Source of the DNA: Actinomycetota bacterium | GTDB taxonomy: Bacteria > Actinomycetota > Thermoleophilia > RBG-16-64-13 | DNA: 64,000 nt | Direction: 5' to 3' | Assembly: GCA_016278725.1 (NCBI GenBank) | Contig: JADQBG010000006.1 | Coordinates: 1 to 64,000, forward strand | Part shown: piece after piece, positions 8,204 to 17,396 of the stretch | How the letters are laid out: the number at the start of each line of letters is the position of its first letter | How positions within the stretch are numbered: the stretch's first letter is position 1 | Position numbers and translations under genes: made by a program | Notes under the pieces: generated by a model | What the model was told of the DNA's origin: nothing | The model's input: only the letters and a program-made list of their open reading frames with translations | Database searches by the model: none

Positions 8204-10315
8204 GTGAACGGAAGACCGGCGGGCGGCGAGGCGGGGGATGCCCTGCGGCGCTCGCTGGCGGTTTTCCAGACGCTCTTCGACCGGGTTCCCCTGGGCCTCG
8301 CGGTGTTTGACCGCGGCCTGGTCCTTCAAGCGGCCAACCCCATCTGGGCCGGCTACGTGGAGGACTACACCTCCACCAGCTCTGAAAAGGTGAGGCCGGG
8401 GGCCGGCTACTTCGAGCTGATGCCGGGAACCGAGGAGGGGCAAATGCCCGCCGTCGAACAGGTTCTCCGCGGCCAGACGGTGCGCCGCGAAGCTCTGCTC
8501 ACGCGCTCGGGCGGCAAGATCTCCTACTGGGACTTGGTTCTCAGTCCCATCTTCGACGGCGACCGGGTGGTCGGCTTTCTGCAGGCTGCATCGGACGCCA
8601 CGGCTCGCATCCGCGCCTATCGCGAGCTGGAGGAAAGGGTGGGACGGCGCACCCACGAACTCGAGACTCTCTTCGAGCTTTCGCAGGCCATCATCCGTCC
8701 GCTGGACCCCGAGGCGGTGCTGCAGCTGGTGGCTGACGGCGCGCGGCAGGTGACGGGCGCCGCCCGGGGTTTCGTCTTTCTCAAGGAGGGCGAGGACCTC
8801 GAGTTGGCCGTGGCTTCCGGCGATCCGCGTCCGGGTTCCAGGCCGGACGAGCTCGCCCGAGGATTTCGCATGCCCTTGAGCGGCTCGCTGTCCGGCCGGG
8901 CGATCGCCGGCGGCGAGGCCCTCTGCACTGAGGATGCGGGCCATGACCCGCGGGCAAACCAGGCTTTGGTGCAGAGTACCGGTATCCAGAGCATTCTCGT
9001 CGCTCCCCTGCAGGCCGACGGCCAATCGCTCGGCGTGGTGCTGGTCGCGGACAAACCCGAGCCCTTTGGTGAAGACGACAAGCGGCTGCTCATGATGCTG
9101 GCCTCGGGAGCGGCGGTGGGTCTCGAGAACGCCCGTCTCTACCAGGAAGAGCTCGAGCGCCGCCGGGAGGCGGAGCAACGGCGCCGGGTGGCGGAGGGAC
9201 TGCGGGAAATGGTTACTCTGCTCAACTCGGAGCGGCCGCTGGGTGAGGTGCTCGAGAACATAGTCGAGCAGGCGGCTCGGCTGCTGGACACGGAAACGGT
9301 GGCGGTCTATCGCCTGAACGAACCGGATGGACTGCTGACCATCCTGACCGCGCGCGGACTTCCCGAATCCTACGTGCGCACCATGGCGGTTCCTCTCGGA
9401 GCGGGGGCGGTGGGAATCGCCGCGCAAGAACGCCGGCCGGTGCTGATCTCCGGGTCGGGGGTGGTGTCCCCCGAGGTTCCGGAGATGCCGGAGGAAATCC
9501 TGCCGCAGATCCGCTGGCTCAACCAGAACTTTTGCGCTCTGCTGGCGGTGCCACTGCTGATGAAGGAAAAGGTGTTCGGGGCGATTGCCCTCTACTATCC
9601 CGAGGCCCGCGAATTCTCGCAGGAGGAACTCGACCTGGCCGACAGCTTCGGCGCCCACGTGGCGGTGGCTCTGGAGAACGCCGACCTTCGCCGGCGCGCG
9701 GAGCTCTCAGCGGTGGAGGCGGAGCGTTCCCGCCTGGCGAGAGAACTGCACGACGCCGTCACCCAGACGCTTTTCTCGGCGGGACTGATCGCCGAGGTGT
9801 TGCCGCGGCTGTCGGAGCGCGATCCCCAGCAACTCCCGCAGAGACTCGAGGAGCTGCGCCGCCTTACCCGCGGAGCGCTCGCGGAGATGCGCAGCCTTCT
9901 CTTGGAGCTTCGCCCTGACACCCTGGCCGACGCAAACCTGATCGAGCTCCTGGGGCAGCTGTCCGAGGCCGTCCAGGGGCGGGCTCATCTTGCCGTGGAG
10001 GTCTTGCTCTCGGATCCTGGGGAGCTTCCCTCCGAGGTCAAGCTGGCGCTCTACCGGATCGCGCAGGAGGCGCTGAACAACGTCACCAAGCACGCAAACG
10101 CCACCCGGGTGACCCTGGAGCTGTCACGGCAGGGCCATGAGGTGGTGCTGGCTCTGAGGGACGATGGAAGGGGATTCGACCCGGCAGTGACTACCCCTGA
10201 TAGCTTGGGCCTCGGTATCATGAGGGATAGGGCCGAATCGGTCGGGGCCCGGCTCGAGGTGACCAGCGGTTCCAACGAGGGAACCTCGATAAGCGTATTC
10301 TGGAAGCCAAGTTAG
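8204..10315 (+). CDS. NarL-type sensor histidine kinase (PAS, two GAF, HisKA_3, HATPase)
   Basis: A soluble histidine kinase of 703 residues. It has a PAS-like region (about 15-130), a short coiled coil, GAF 1 (about 160-306), GAF 2 (about 336-492), a HisKA_3 dimerisation helix and a C-terminal HATPase. The phospho-acceptor is the His of SRLARELHDAVTQTLFSAG near residue 516. The ATPase has N-box EALNNVTKHA and G1 box DDGRGFD. No membrane helix is visible, so it senses a cytoplasmic or diffusible signal. GTG start 8204 lies 2 bases after the pknB stop. The cognate regulator is probably the LuxR-type protein 28 bases downstream. Confidence 0.93.
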   Translation: MNGRPAGGEAGDALRRSLAVFQTLFDRVPLGLAVFDRGLVLQAANPIWAGYVEDYTSTSSEKVRPGAGYFELMPGTEEGQMPAVEQVLRGQTVRREALLTRSGGKISYWDLVLSPIFDGDRVVGFLQAASDATARIRAYRELEERVGRRTHELETLFELSQAIIRPLDPEAVLQLVADGARQVTGAARGFVFLKEGEDLELAVASGDPRPGSRPDELARGFRMPLSGSLSGRAIAGGEALCTEDAGHDPRANQALVQSTGIQSILVAPLQADGQSLGVVLVADKPEPFGEDDKRLLMMLASGAAVGLENARLYQEELERRREAEQRRRVAEGLREMVTLLNSERPLGEVLENIVEQAARLLDTETVAVYRLNEPDGLLTILTARGLPESYVRTMAVPLGAGAVGIAAQERRPVLISGSGVVSPEVPEMPEEILPQIRWLNQNFCALLAVPLLMKEKVFGAIALYYPEAREFSQEELDLADSFGAHVAVALENADLRRRAELSAVEAERSRLARELHDAVTQTLFSAGLIAEVLPRLSERDPQQLPQRLEELRRLTRGALAEMRSLLLELRPDTLADANLIELLGQLSEAVQGRAHLAVEVLLSDPGELPSEVKLALYRIAQEALNNVTKHANATRVTLELSRQGHEVVLALRDDGRGFDPAVTTPDSLGLGIMRDRAESVGARLEVTSGSNEGTSISVFWKPS

Positions 10316-10343
10316 GGCGGCCGGTTAAGACGGAGGAAAAGAC

Positions 10344-10985
10344 GTGAGCGAAGACTCCATCAAGGTCCTCATCGTGGACGACCACGCGATGGTGCGTAAC
10401 GGGCTTTCCACTTTCCTCACGGTCTTCGACGACCTCGAGTTGGTGGGAGAGTCTTCGAGCGGTGAGGAAGCCATCCGGCATTGCCGGACTCTGAATCCCG
10501 ATGTCGTCCTGATGGACATGGTCATGCCGGGTATGGATGGAGCTACCGCCACCCGGCATATCCGCGAGGAGTGTCCCAATACGCAGATCATAGTGCTGAC
10601 CAGCTTCAAAGAAGACGACCTGGTCCAGGGAGCGCTCGAGGCCGGGGCGATCGGCTACCTGCTGAAGAACGTGGGAGCCGATGAGCTGGCGGCGGCAATC
10701 CGCCGGGCCCATGTGGGCAGTCCCACTCTGGCCCCCGAGGCAGCGCAGGTGCTCATGCATGCGGCCACCCGCAAAGAGGAGAACGAAAACTTCGGCCTGA
10801 CCGACCGGGAGCGCGAGATCCTGCAGGCCATGGTCAAGGGGTTGAGCAACCCTGAGATTGCCGACCGGCTGGTGGTCAGCCGCTCCACGGTTAAATTTCA
10901 CGTGAGTAACATCCTGATGAAACTGGGTGTTTCGAGCCGCACCGAAGCCGTAGCCCTGGCTCTGCAGCGTGGCCTGGTGGATTAG
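10344..10985 (+). CDS. NarL/LuxR-family response regulator
   Basis: A 213-residue regulator. The N-terminal receiver domain has the acidic pair DD at 12-13, the predicted phospho-Asp D58 (VVLMDMVMPGMDG), and the Thr/Lys switch residues (VLTSFKEDD, YLLKNV). The C-terminal LuxR helix-turn-helix spans about residues 144-213 (LTDREREILQAMVKG; RLVVSRSTVKFHVSNILMKLG). The domain layout is that of LiaR/VraR/DegU. GTG start 10344 has a good GGAGGAAAAG ribosome site. It follows the HisKA_3 kinase and is its probable partner. The stop overlaps the next gene by 17 bases if that gene starts at GTG 10969. Confidence 0.94.
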   Translation: MSEDSIKVLIVDDHAMVRNGLSTFLTVFDDLELVGESSSGEEAIRHCRTLNPDVVLMDMVMPGMDGATATRHIREECPNTQIIVLTSFKEDDLVQGALEAGAIGYLLKNVGADELAAAIRRAHVGSPTLAPEAAQVLMHAATRKEENENFGLTDREREILQAMVKGLSNPEIADRLVVSRSTVKFHVSNILMKLGVSSRTEAVALALQRGLVD

Positions 10986-12423
10986 CTCGCGCCGGCCCCC
11001 ACGACCAACCGCGGCCGGGAACGCGCCCCGAACCCTGACGCGCCGCGAATTCCTGCGCCTGGCTTCGGCCGCGTCGGCGGGGCTGGTGCTCGGCGGATGC
11101 GGCTGGGGTGGCGGTGAAACCAAGTCGACGGCCGAAGAAACCGTTCAGCTGGTCTATCAGGACTGGCGCACCGACTGGTATCTGCCCATGGCGCGGCGGG
11201 AACTCGATTACTACAACCGCAAACACCCCGATGTGCGGGTGTTCTTCACTCCCGATCCCGAGAACCTCGAAGAGCGCATGCTCCAAGACATGCAGGCGGG
11301 CACCGCCGCCGACGTCTTCCAGGGTTGCTGCGCGCATTTTCCCACCTGGGCTCAGCAAGGTTACACGCTGGACCTGGCCGCTCTGGTGGAGAGGGACTGG
11401 GACGAACTGAACGTCCCCGATTGGGATCCGGGACAGTATCAGGCTTTCTTCCTGCCCAACGGGCTCCAGTTCGGGGTGCCCAAGTATCACGGAGCGCTGG
11501 CACTCTTCTACAACAAGGACGTCTTCGACGAGCGCGGGGTCGACTATCCGGATTTCAGCTGGGACTACGACGATTACCTCGGGGCGATGCGCCAGCTTGC
11601 CGGGCGGCGCGATGCGGCGGGCATTCCGTCGATCTGGGGAGGCATGGTCGACTTCAGCTGGGACCGGCTTCAGGTGCACATCAACGCTTTTGGGGGTCAC
11701 CTGGTCGATCCGCTCGACCCTCTGCGCTCAGGGCTTGACGATCCCCGCAGCATGGCGGCCATCGAGTGGTTGAGGGCCGCGGTGTGGGACGAACGGGTTA
11801 TGCCCAGCCCCACGGAAGTCCACAATCTGTACACCCGGGAGGCCTTTGCCTCGGGGTTGGTGGCCACCTGTGAGGATGGCTCCTGGGCGCTGCGCGATAT
11901 CCTGGAAACTGCGGACTTCCGCGTGGGCGTGGCGCCGCTGCCTCTGGGCCCCGCCCGTCGCGTGACTCTGGCCAGCAGCGACGGCTTTGGCATCTTTTCC
12001 GGATCCAACCATCCGGAAGAGGCGTGGGAACTGGTCAAGTTCCTGGTCAGCCCGCGCTTCGGCCGGGCGCTGTCGCAGTCTCAGTTGTTGCAGCCCGCCC
12101 GGGTCTCCTTGCTCGACGAGTGGGACAAAGACGTGCGCAGCGCCTATCCTGAACAGGACTTGGATCTGCGTGCCTTCACCCGCGGCCAAACCGAGGGGTG
12201 GGCCGTGACCGCCGAGATCTTCCCGGCAGACATGGCCGAGGCGTTGCGGCTGGCTCAGGCAGCCTGGGAACAGATTCTGATCCTGGGCCAAAGCGACGTA
12301 TCCATGCTCGAACAGGTCGACCGCGACATCGAAGCGGCTCAGCGGGCGGCGGCGGGCGGGTCCGCCGCCGCCTTAGGCCGGGAGCCCAACGAGCCCAAAT
12401 TGAACCAGCTTCGGTACGGATAA
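10969..12423 (+). CDS. Orphan extracellular solute-binding lipoprotein (ABC family 1 type)
   Basis: A 484-residue sugar-type periplasmic-binding-fold protein. The N-terminus carries a twin-arginine motif (TRREFLRLA), a hydrophobic stretch and a lipobox (VLGGCG), so it is a TAT-exported lipoprotein. The body matches family 1 binding proteins (YYNRKHPDVRV, MLQDMQAGTAADVF, YHGALALFYNKDVFDERGVDYP, AWELVKFLVSP). No permease or ATPase for uptake is adjacent. It sits between two histidine-kinase genes, with its start inside the upstream regulator and its stop 3 bases before the next kinase. The context suggests it presents a ligand to the kinase with an extracellular sensor domain rather than to a transporter; this is inference. 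Start GTG 10969 is chosen to include the Arg-Arg signal. Confidence 0.88.
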   Translation: MAWWISSRRPPRPTAAGNAPRTLTRREFLRLASAASAGLVLGGCGWGGGETKSTAEETVQLVYQDWRTDWYLPMARRELDYYNRKHPDVRVFFTPDPENLEERMLQDMQAGTAADVFQGCCAHFPTWAQQGYTLDLAALVERDWDELNVPDWDPGQYQAFFLPNGLQFGVPKYHGALALFYNKDVFDERGVDYPDFSWDYDDYLGAMRQLAGRRDAAGIPSIWGGMVDFSWDRLQVHINAFGGHLVDPLDPLRSGLDDPRSMAAIEWLRAAVWDERVMPSPTEVHNLYTREAFASGLVATCEDGSWALRDILETADFRVGVAPLPLGPARRVTLASSDGFGIFSGSNHPEEAWELVKFLVSPRFGRALSQSQLLQPARVSLLDEWDKDVRSAYPEQDLDLRAFTRGQTEGWAVTAEIFPADMAEALRLAQAAWEQILILGQSDVSMLEQVDRDIEAAQRAAAGGSAAALGREPNEPKLNQLRYG

Positions 12424-12426
12424 CGC

Positions 12427-14751
12427 GTGGAAAGCGGCCTGGAGAGACTTACGGACGAAATCGAGCAGAAGACAGCCGTAGCGGCGGGTAACGAGCGCCG
12501 AGCCGGCAGCGCAAGACCCCGGATGCCCCGCCCGGCGCCCGGGCGCGCGGGCCGCAGCATGCGCACGCGCATTCTTGGCTGGTCGTTCATTCCGACGACC
12601 ATCATCCTGCTGGCGGTGGCCCTGGTCATCTTCTACGCCTACGAGCAGGTGACCGAGGAACTCGTGGTTCAGCGCAACCGAGAGGTCACCCGCCTGTCGG
12701 CTTCCCAGCTCGCCACGGAGATGGACGGCTACACCGATGTCCTCGGCTCCCTGGCCCGGCGGCCGGAGATGTACCGGGCGGTTCCGGCCGAACAGCGGGG
12801 ACTGCTCAACGAGCTCAACTTCCGGCTGGCTGTTTTCGACGCAGGCACCGTGGTCCTCTCGCCTTCGGGGAACGTGGGGCCGTCGTACCCGGCTCGCCCT
12901 GACATTTCCGGGGCGGACTGGTCCCCCCGCGCGTACTTCCGCGACATACTGCGGTCTCCCCAACCGCGCTACTCCGACATCCTGCAGGACGGGCGGAACG
13001 ATGCCGACGTGATTGCGGTCGCCGTTCCCATTTTGGGAGAGCAGGGTGAGCTGAACGGGGTGATCGTCGGCATGTTCGACATAGGGCCGGAGAGCACCAG
13101 CCCGCTCTACGGCAACATCGCCAAGCTTCGTATCGGTGAGGGACGTGCCTATCTGGTCGACGCGGGCGGGCGGGTCATCTACCACCCGCAGGCGGAAATG
13201 ATCGGTCGCCAACTGGCGGACGAACCCATAGTTGCCCGCGCACTGGCGGGAAGGAACGGCGCAGTGCGCACCCGGGATGTCGACGGCGAAGACGTGGTGG
13301 CCGCCTATGCCCCCGTGCCGGGCACAGGGTGGGGCTTGATATCGGTGGAGCCCTGGTCATCGGTCAGCGCCGCCGGGCGCGAGTACCGAGGCTACCTGGT
13401 GGCGCTGCTTGTCCTGGGCCTGGCCCTGCCGACCATCGTGGTCTTCCTCGGGGTTCGCCGAATCACGCAACCGCTGGCCTCGATGAGGGAGGCTGCCATG
13501 GAGGTCGCGGCGGGCAACTTCGACCGCATCATCGACGTCGACACCGGCGACGAACTGGAGGAACTGGCCGAGCAGTTCAATGTGATGTCGGCCCGGCTCC
13601 GCGAGTCCTATGCCGACCTCGAGCAGCGGGTCGCCGACCGCACCCGGGAACTCGCCACGCTCAACGATCTGGCCTCGGTGGCCAGCCGCTCGCTCGATCT
13701 GCGCACCATTCTGGTCGACTCGCTGGCGACCACCTTGGCCGCGGTGGAGGTATCCACCGGCTGCGCCCTGGTGGAAGGCCCGGAATCGGGAACACCGGAG
13801 ATCATCGCCTGCCAGAACGCGGATGAATCGCTAACCGGGGTCCTGCTGTCTTATGCAGTTGGCGATTGGCGCCGCCGGGAAGTCGAGGCCGATCCGGTGC
13901 CCCTGATCGTGCGTACACCCGAGACCGGTTCCGAAGGCTTTGCCCGCGCGGGATTTCCCACCGTGGCCTCGGTGCCTCTGCTCTCCAAGGACCGCGTACT
14001 CGGACTCCTCTATCTGCTCGGTCCGAAGACCTGGAATCCGGGTGAGGACGAATGCCGGCTTCTGGCGGCGGTGGGGCGGCAGGTTGGCGTGGCGATAGAC
14101 AACGCCAGGCTGTACGCGCAGGCCGAGCAATCCGCCGCCGCCACCGAGCGCAACCGGTTGGCCCGCGACCTGCATGACGCCGTCAGTCAGACCCTGTTCT
14201 CGGCGACCCTCATCGCCGAGGTGCTTCCCCGCATCTGGGACAAGGACCGGGAACAGGGGCGGGATCGGCTCGAGGAGCTGAGGCGCCTGACCAGAGGAGC
14301 GCTTGCCGAGATGCGCAGCCTGCTGCTCGAGTTGAGGCCCACCGCGCTCGAAGAAGCGGAATTAGCCGACCTTCTCCGTCAGTTGGTCGAAGCCAACGCG
14401 ATGCGGTCGCGCACACAGATCGATCTGGTTTTGGAAGGCAGCGAGCGCGTTCCCCGCAGCCTCAAGGTTCCGGTCTACCGCATCGTGCAGGAGGCGCTCA
14501 ACAACGTGATCAAGCACTCGGACGCCGAGCGCGCCTCGGTTCGGCTGGTGGCGGACGAACAGGGGGTCCGTCTCGCGGTCAGCGATGACGGCAGGGGCTT
14601 CGATCCTGCCACAGTGACCTCGGACCATTTGGGATTGGGCATCATGGCCGAACGGGCCCGGGCGCTCGAGGGTGAACTCGAGCTCGAAACCGCCCCCGGA
14701 GAGGGGACGCGGGTGCTGGTCACCTGGCCATCCGGCCAGGTTAGCGACTGA
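12427..14751 (+). CDS. Membrane sensor histidine kinase (Cache, HAMP, GAF, HisKA_3, HATPase)
   Basis: A 774-residue transmembrane kinase. There is a basic cytoplasmic N-terminus and TM1 (about 51-71). An extracellular Cache-type sensor follows (about 72-315; LVDAGGRVIYHPQAEMIGRQL is typical), then TM2 (about 322-344) and HAMP (about 335-400). A GAF domain (about 404-560), HisKA_3 with RLARDLHDAVSQTLFSATLIAEVL (His near 581) and HATPase (EALNNVIKHSD, DDGRGFD) complete it. The C-terminal half is strikingly like that of the kinase at 8204, suggesting duplication. GTG start 12427 lies 3 bases after the solute-binding protein. Cache plus adjacent binding protein suggests a ligand-relay sensor. Confidence 0.93.
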   Translation: MESGLERLTDEIEQKTAVAAGNERRAGSARPRMPRPAPGRAGRSMRTRILGWSFIPTTIILLAVALVIFYAYEQVTEELVVQRNREVTRLSASQLATEMDGYTDVLGSLARRPEMYRAVPAEQRGLLNELNFRLAVFDAGTVVLSPSGNVGPSYPARPDISGADWSPRAYFRDILRSPQPRYSDILQDGRNDADVIAVAVPILGEQGELNGVIVGMFDIGPESTSPLYGNIAKLRIGEGRAYLVDAGGRVIYHPQAEMIGRQLADEPIVARALAGRNGAVRTRDVDGEDVVAAYAPVPGTGWGLISVEPWSSVSAAGREYRGYLVALLVLGLALPTIVVFLGVRRITQPLASMREAAMEVAAGNFDRIIDVDTGDELEELAEQFNVMSARLRESYADLEQRVADRTRELATLNDLASVASRSLDLRTILVDSLATTLAAVEVSTGCALVEGPESGTPEIIACQNADESLTGVLLSYAVGDWRRREVEADPVPLIVRTPETGSEGFARAGFPTVASVPLLSKDRVLGLLYLLGPKTWNPGEDECRLLAAVGRQVGVAIDNARLYAQAEQSAAATERNRLARDLHDAVSQTLFSATLIAEVLPRIWDKDREQGRDRLEELRRLTRGALAEMRSLLLELRPTALEEAELADLLRQLVEANAMRSRTQIDLVLEGSERVPRSLKVPVYRIVQEALNNVIKHSDAERASVRLVADEQGVRLAVSDDGRGFDPATVTSDHLGLGIMAERARALEGELELETAPGEGTRVLVTWPSGQVSD

Positions 14752-14819
14752 CCAAGAGCCTCCGCCAATCCCTCCAACTGCAGGGCGAAAGCGGGGATCC
14801 GCCGGAGCATACTCGGAGC

Positions 14820-15380
14820 ATGAACAGCTTCGACAAATCCAGGTTCTCGCCGTCACATCGTCCCCTACCGCAGGCGCAGCCCCAGCCACGGCCGCCATTC
14901 TCCGTTCTGATTGCCGACGACAAGGCCGAAGTCCGCTCCGCGCTGCGGCTGCTCCTCGACCAGGAGGACGACATGGAGGTCGTCGGTGAGGCGCGGGACG
15001 GTAAAGAAATGTTGGCTCAGGCAGAGCTTCTCGAGCCCTCACTTCTTCTACTCGACTGGGAGTTGAACCGCGGGCTATCTTCGGAGATCCCCGGCCTGCA
15101 GGGTGGCCGCACCAATCTGGCCATCGTGGCCCTGAGTGGCCGCCCTGAGTCACGCAAAGACGCTCTTCGCGCGGGCGTCGATGCCTTCGTCAGCAAAGCG
15201 GAGCCGCCCGAGAGGCTCCTAGCGGCTATCCGTCAGGCCCACGCCAAGGCCCACGCCACGGCCCATGCCGAGGCCCACGCCACGGCCCACGCCACGGCCC
15301 ACGCCAAGGCGTCTTCCGGCCGAATGGACGGCTCAGATTCGCAGCAGGCATCAATCGACCAAGGGGAAAGAACGACATGA
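14820..15380 (+). CDS. Receiver-only response regulator with (AHAx)6 tail
   Basis: A 186-residue protein. An unstructured Pro/Gln-rich N-terminus (about residues 1-26) precedes a receiver domain (about 27-140) with the acidic pair DD (33-34), predicted phospho-Asp D79 (LLLLDWEL) and conserved Lys K126 (FVSKAEPP). There is no recognisable DNA-binding or enzymatic output domain. Instead residues 140-163 are six Ala-His-Ala-x repeats, then a short polar tail. The stop overlaps the ATG of the MacB-like permease (ATGA), so it is co-translated with an exporter. It may act as a phosphate sink, or through the His-rich tail; this is inference. Confidence 0.87.
   Translation: MNSFDKSRFSPSHRPLPQAQPQPRPPFSVLIADDKAEVRSALRLLLDQEDDMEVVGEARDGKEMLAQAELLEPSLLLLDWELNRGLSSEIPGLQGGRTNLAIVALSGRPESRKDALRAGVDAFVSKAEPPERLLAAIRQAHAKAHATAHAEAHATAHATAHAKASSGRMDGSDSQQASIDQGERTT
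15237..15308 (+). repeat. Six tandem 12-bp repeats encoding Ala-His-Ala-x
   Basis: Consecutive 12-base units of the form GCCCAYGCCRMG begin at 15237, 15249, 15261, 15273, 15285 and 15297. They are in frame with the response regulator and encode AHAK, AHAT, AHAE, AHAT, AHAT and AHAK. Units differ by only a few bases, which points to recent expansion by slippage; copy number probably varies between strains. Confidence 0.95.
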
Positions 15381-16534
15381 GAACTCTGCGTAACGTATTT
15401 AGGCGCAAGCTGCGCGCGTTTCTGACCATCTTCGGCATCACCATCGGAGTTTTTGCTCTCGTGGTGATGGGCGGCATGGCCGAGAAGATCAACCTGCTGG
15501 TGGACGGCGGAGTCCGCTTCTACGGAGACAAGGTCACCGTCAGCGCGGAGGGATCGGGCATGATGGGCGGGGGCTACCTGTCCACCGAAAAGCTCGCCGA
15601 GGTCGAAGCGGTCGAGGGCGTGGCCGCCGCCTCGGCCGACATCAGCATGCTCCTCGACAGCGAAGGCGGCATGAGCTTCGGCATGCCCGCGATGATCATG
15701 GGCACCGATCAGCGCGGCGTCGGCTACGAAAGCTTCGAGTTGACCATGCAGGAGGGCCGAGACTTCACTGCCGAAGAGCGGGGCGTGGCCGTGGTCGGCA
15801 GCGACTTGGTCCAGCAACTCGGCGCCGAGGTCGGCGGCACCATCACCCTGCGCGGCCGTGAGTTCCAGGTGCTGGGCATCTGGGACAAAACTCTGACGGC
15901 CCCCGACACGACCGTGGCGATCCCGCTGGCCGACGCGCAGGAGATCTTCCTCGCCGAGCAGCCGGCGATGGTCAGGGACACTCTCGAAGCCGAGCGGCTT
16001 GCCACCGGGCTCACGGTCTACCTCGAGCCCGGGGTGGACCCTGAAGCAATGGCCGACCGCATCGAAGCCCAGGTGACAGGCATCACCGCGATGGGGCCGG
16101 AGGCCTTCGAAGAGCAGGTGGTCAGCAGCACGAACATCCTGAACGCCATCATCTTCGGCGTGGCCCTGATCTCGTTGCTGGTCGGAGGGCTTTCGGTGAT
16201 CAACACCATGACCATGTCGGTATACGAACGCATCCGCGAGATCGGCATCCGCAAGGCGATCGGCGCGTCCCGCTACCAGATCGTGCGTCAGTTTTTGACC
16301 GAATCTGCATTGATCGGCGGACTGGGCGGCGCCGCCGGGCTGGGGCTGGGCTGGGTCTTCACCATGGTGGCGAACGCCGCCGGCAATGCCTCCGGTACGG
16401 AACTGTTCCTGGTCAGCACGCGCCTGGCCGTCGGCTCGGCCTCTTTCGCGGTGGTCCTCGGCCTGGTCGCGGGTTTCTACCCCGCCTGGCACGCGGCCCG
16501 CATGAACCCGGTTGCGGCCCTGCGCTATGAGTAG
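15377..16534 (+). CDS. MacB-like ABC transporter permease (FtsX/MacB_PCD)
   Basis: A 385-residue permease with the MacB layout. TM1 lies near the N-terminus (RAFLTIFGITIGVFALVVM). A large extracytoplasmic MacB core domain (about residues 45-255) follows, then three C-terminal helices from about residue 260 with the FtsX-type signature SVYERIREIGIRKAIGAS. The protein ends in FYPAWHAARMNPVAALRYE, the typical family C-terminus. It overlaps the upstream regulator by 4 bases and precedes its probable ATPase. MacB-like systems export peptides, or signal mechanically without transport; the substrate is not evident. Confidence 0.93.
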   Translation: MRTLRNVFRRKLRAFLTIFGITIGVFALVVMGGMAEKINLLVDGGVRFYGDKVTVSAEGSGMMGGGYLSTEKLAEVEAVEGVAAASADISMLLDSEGGMSFGMPAMIMGTDQRGVGYESFELTMQEGRDFTAEERGVAVVGSDLVQQLGAEVGGTITLRGREFQVLGIWDKTLTAPDTTVAIPLADAQEIFLAEQPAMVRDTLEAERLATGLTVYLEPGVDPEAMADRIEAQVTGITAMGPEAFEEQVVSSTNILNAIIFGVALISLLVGGLSVINTMTMSVYERIREIGIRKAIGASRYQIVRQFLTESALIGGLGGAAGLGLGWVFTMVANAAGNASGTELFLVSTRLAVGSASFAVVLGLVAGFYPAWHAARMNPVAALRYE

Positions 16535-16583
16535 CGGCGAAAAGCGTCAGATGAACGAAAAGAAGACTATGCAAGGGGCGGGC

Positions 16584-17321
16584 ATGAACGACCAAGCGAT
16601 CATCAGCGTACGCGGACTGAGCAAACGTTACCGGCTGGGCAAGGACAACTTCGTCGATGCCCTGCGCGGAGCGGACCTCGACATCTTCCGGGGCGAGATG
16701 GTGGCCATCGTGAGCCCCTCCGGGTCGGGTAAGTCCACCCTGATGCACATCATCGGCTGCCTGGACGTGCCGGACGGCGGCACTCTGATGCTCGACGGAC
16801 GCTCGGTCGAGGGGTTGGGGGCTGCGGCCCTGACCAAGGTGCGGCGCGAGGAGCTGGGCTTCATCTTCCAGGGATACAACCTGATTCCCAGCCTTTCCGC
16901 CGCGGAGAACGTGGCTCTCGCGGCCGAATACGCGGGGCACTCGCGCAAGGAGTCGCTGAAACTGGCCGCCGAGGGGCTCGAGTTGGTGGGACTGGCCGAC
17001 CGCGCGCGGCACCTGCCTGCCGAACTCTCCGGGGGACAGCAGCAGCGGGTGGCCATCGCCCGAGCCTTGGTGAACCGGCCGGCGGTCATCCTGGGAGACG
17101 AACCCACCGGCAACCTGGATACGTCGACCTCGGCCGAGACGATTGCCATGATGCGCCGGGTCAATCTCTCGACGGGCACCACCTTCGTGCTCGTGACCCA
17201 CGACCAGGACGTGGCCTCGAGTTGCGACCGGGTGATCCGCATGCGCGACGGGCTGGTCGAGGATGACGGCCTCACACTGGGCAGCCTGCCGGTGTTCGAA
17301 GAGGTACTGGCCATCGCGTGA
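16584..17321 (+). CDS. MacB/LolD-like ABC transporter ATPase
   Basis: ATPase of the MacB/LolD/FtsE class, partner of the preceding permease. Visible motifs are Walker A SPSGSGKST, the Q-loop (FIFQGYNLIPSLS), the signature LSGGQQQRVAIARAL, Walker B AVILGDEPTGNLD and the switch His (LVTHDQDVAS). The first residue of Walker A is Ser rather than the usual Gly, which is tolerated. Start ATG 16584 is preferred because AAGGGGCGGG lies just upstream. ATG 16551 and an in-frame start at 16512 are alternatives. Length (245 residues) is typical. Confidence 0.93.
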   Translation: MNDQAIISVRGLSKRYRLGKDNFVDALRGADLDIFRGEMVAIVSPSGSGKSTLMHIIGCLDVPDGGTLMLDGRSVEGLGAAALTKVRREELGFIFQGYNLIPSLSAAENVALAAEYAGHSRKESLKLAAEGLELVGLADRARHLPAELSGGQQQRVAIARALVNRPAVILGDEPTGNLDTSTSAETIAMMRRVNLSTGTTFVLVTHDQDVASSCDRVIRMRDGLVEDDGLTLGSLPVFEEVLAIA

Positions 17322-17396
17322 CGAAACCACAGGGGGCGCCCGGCGGCGGTCAATCCGACCCCGGCCGGGCGGGATCCCTGTTTGGAGTGTTGCCCA

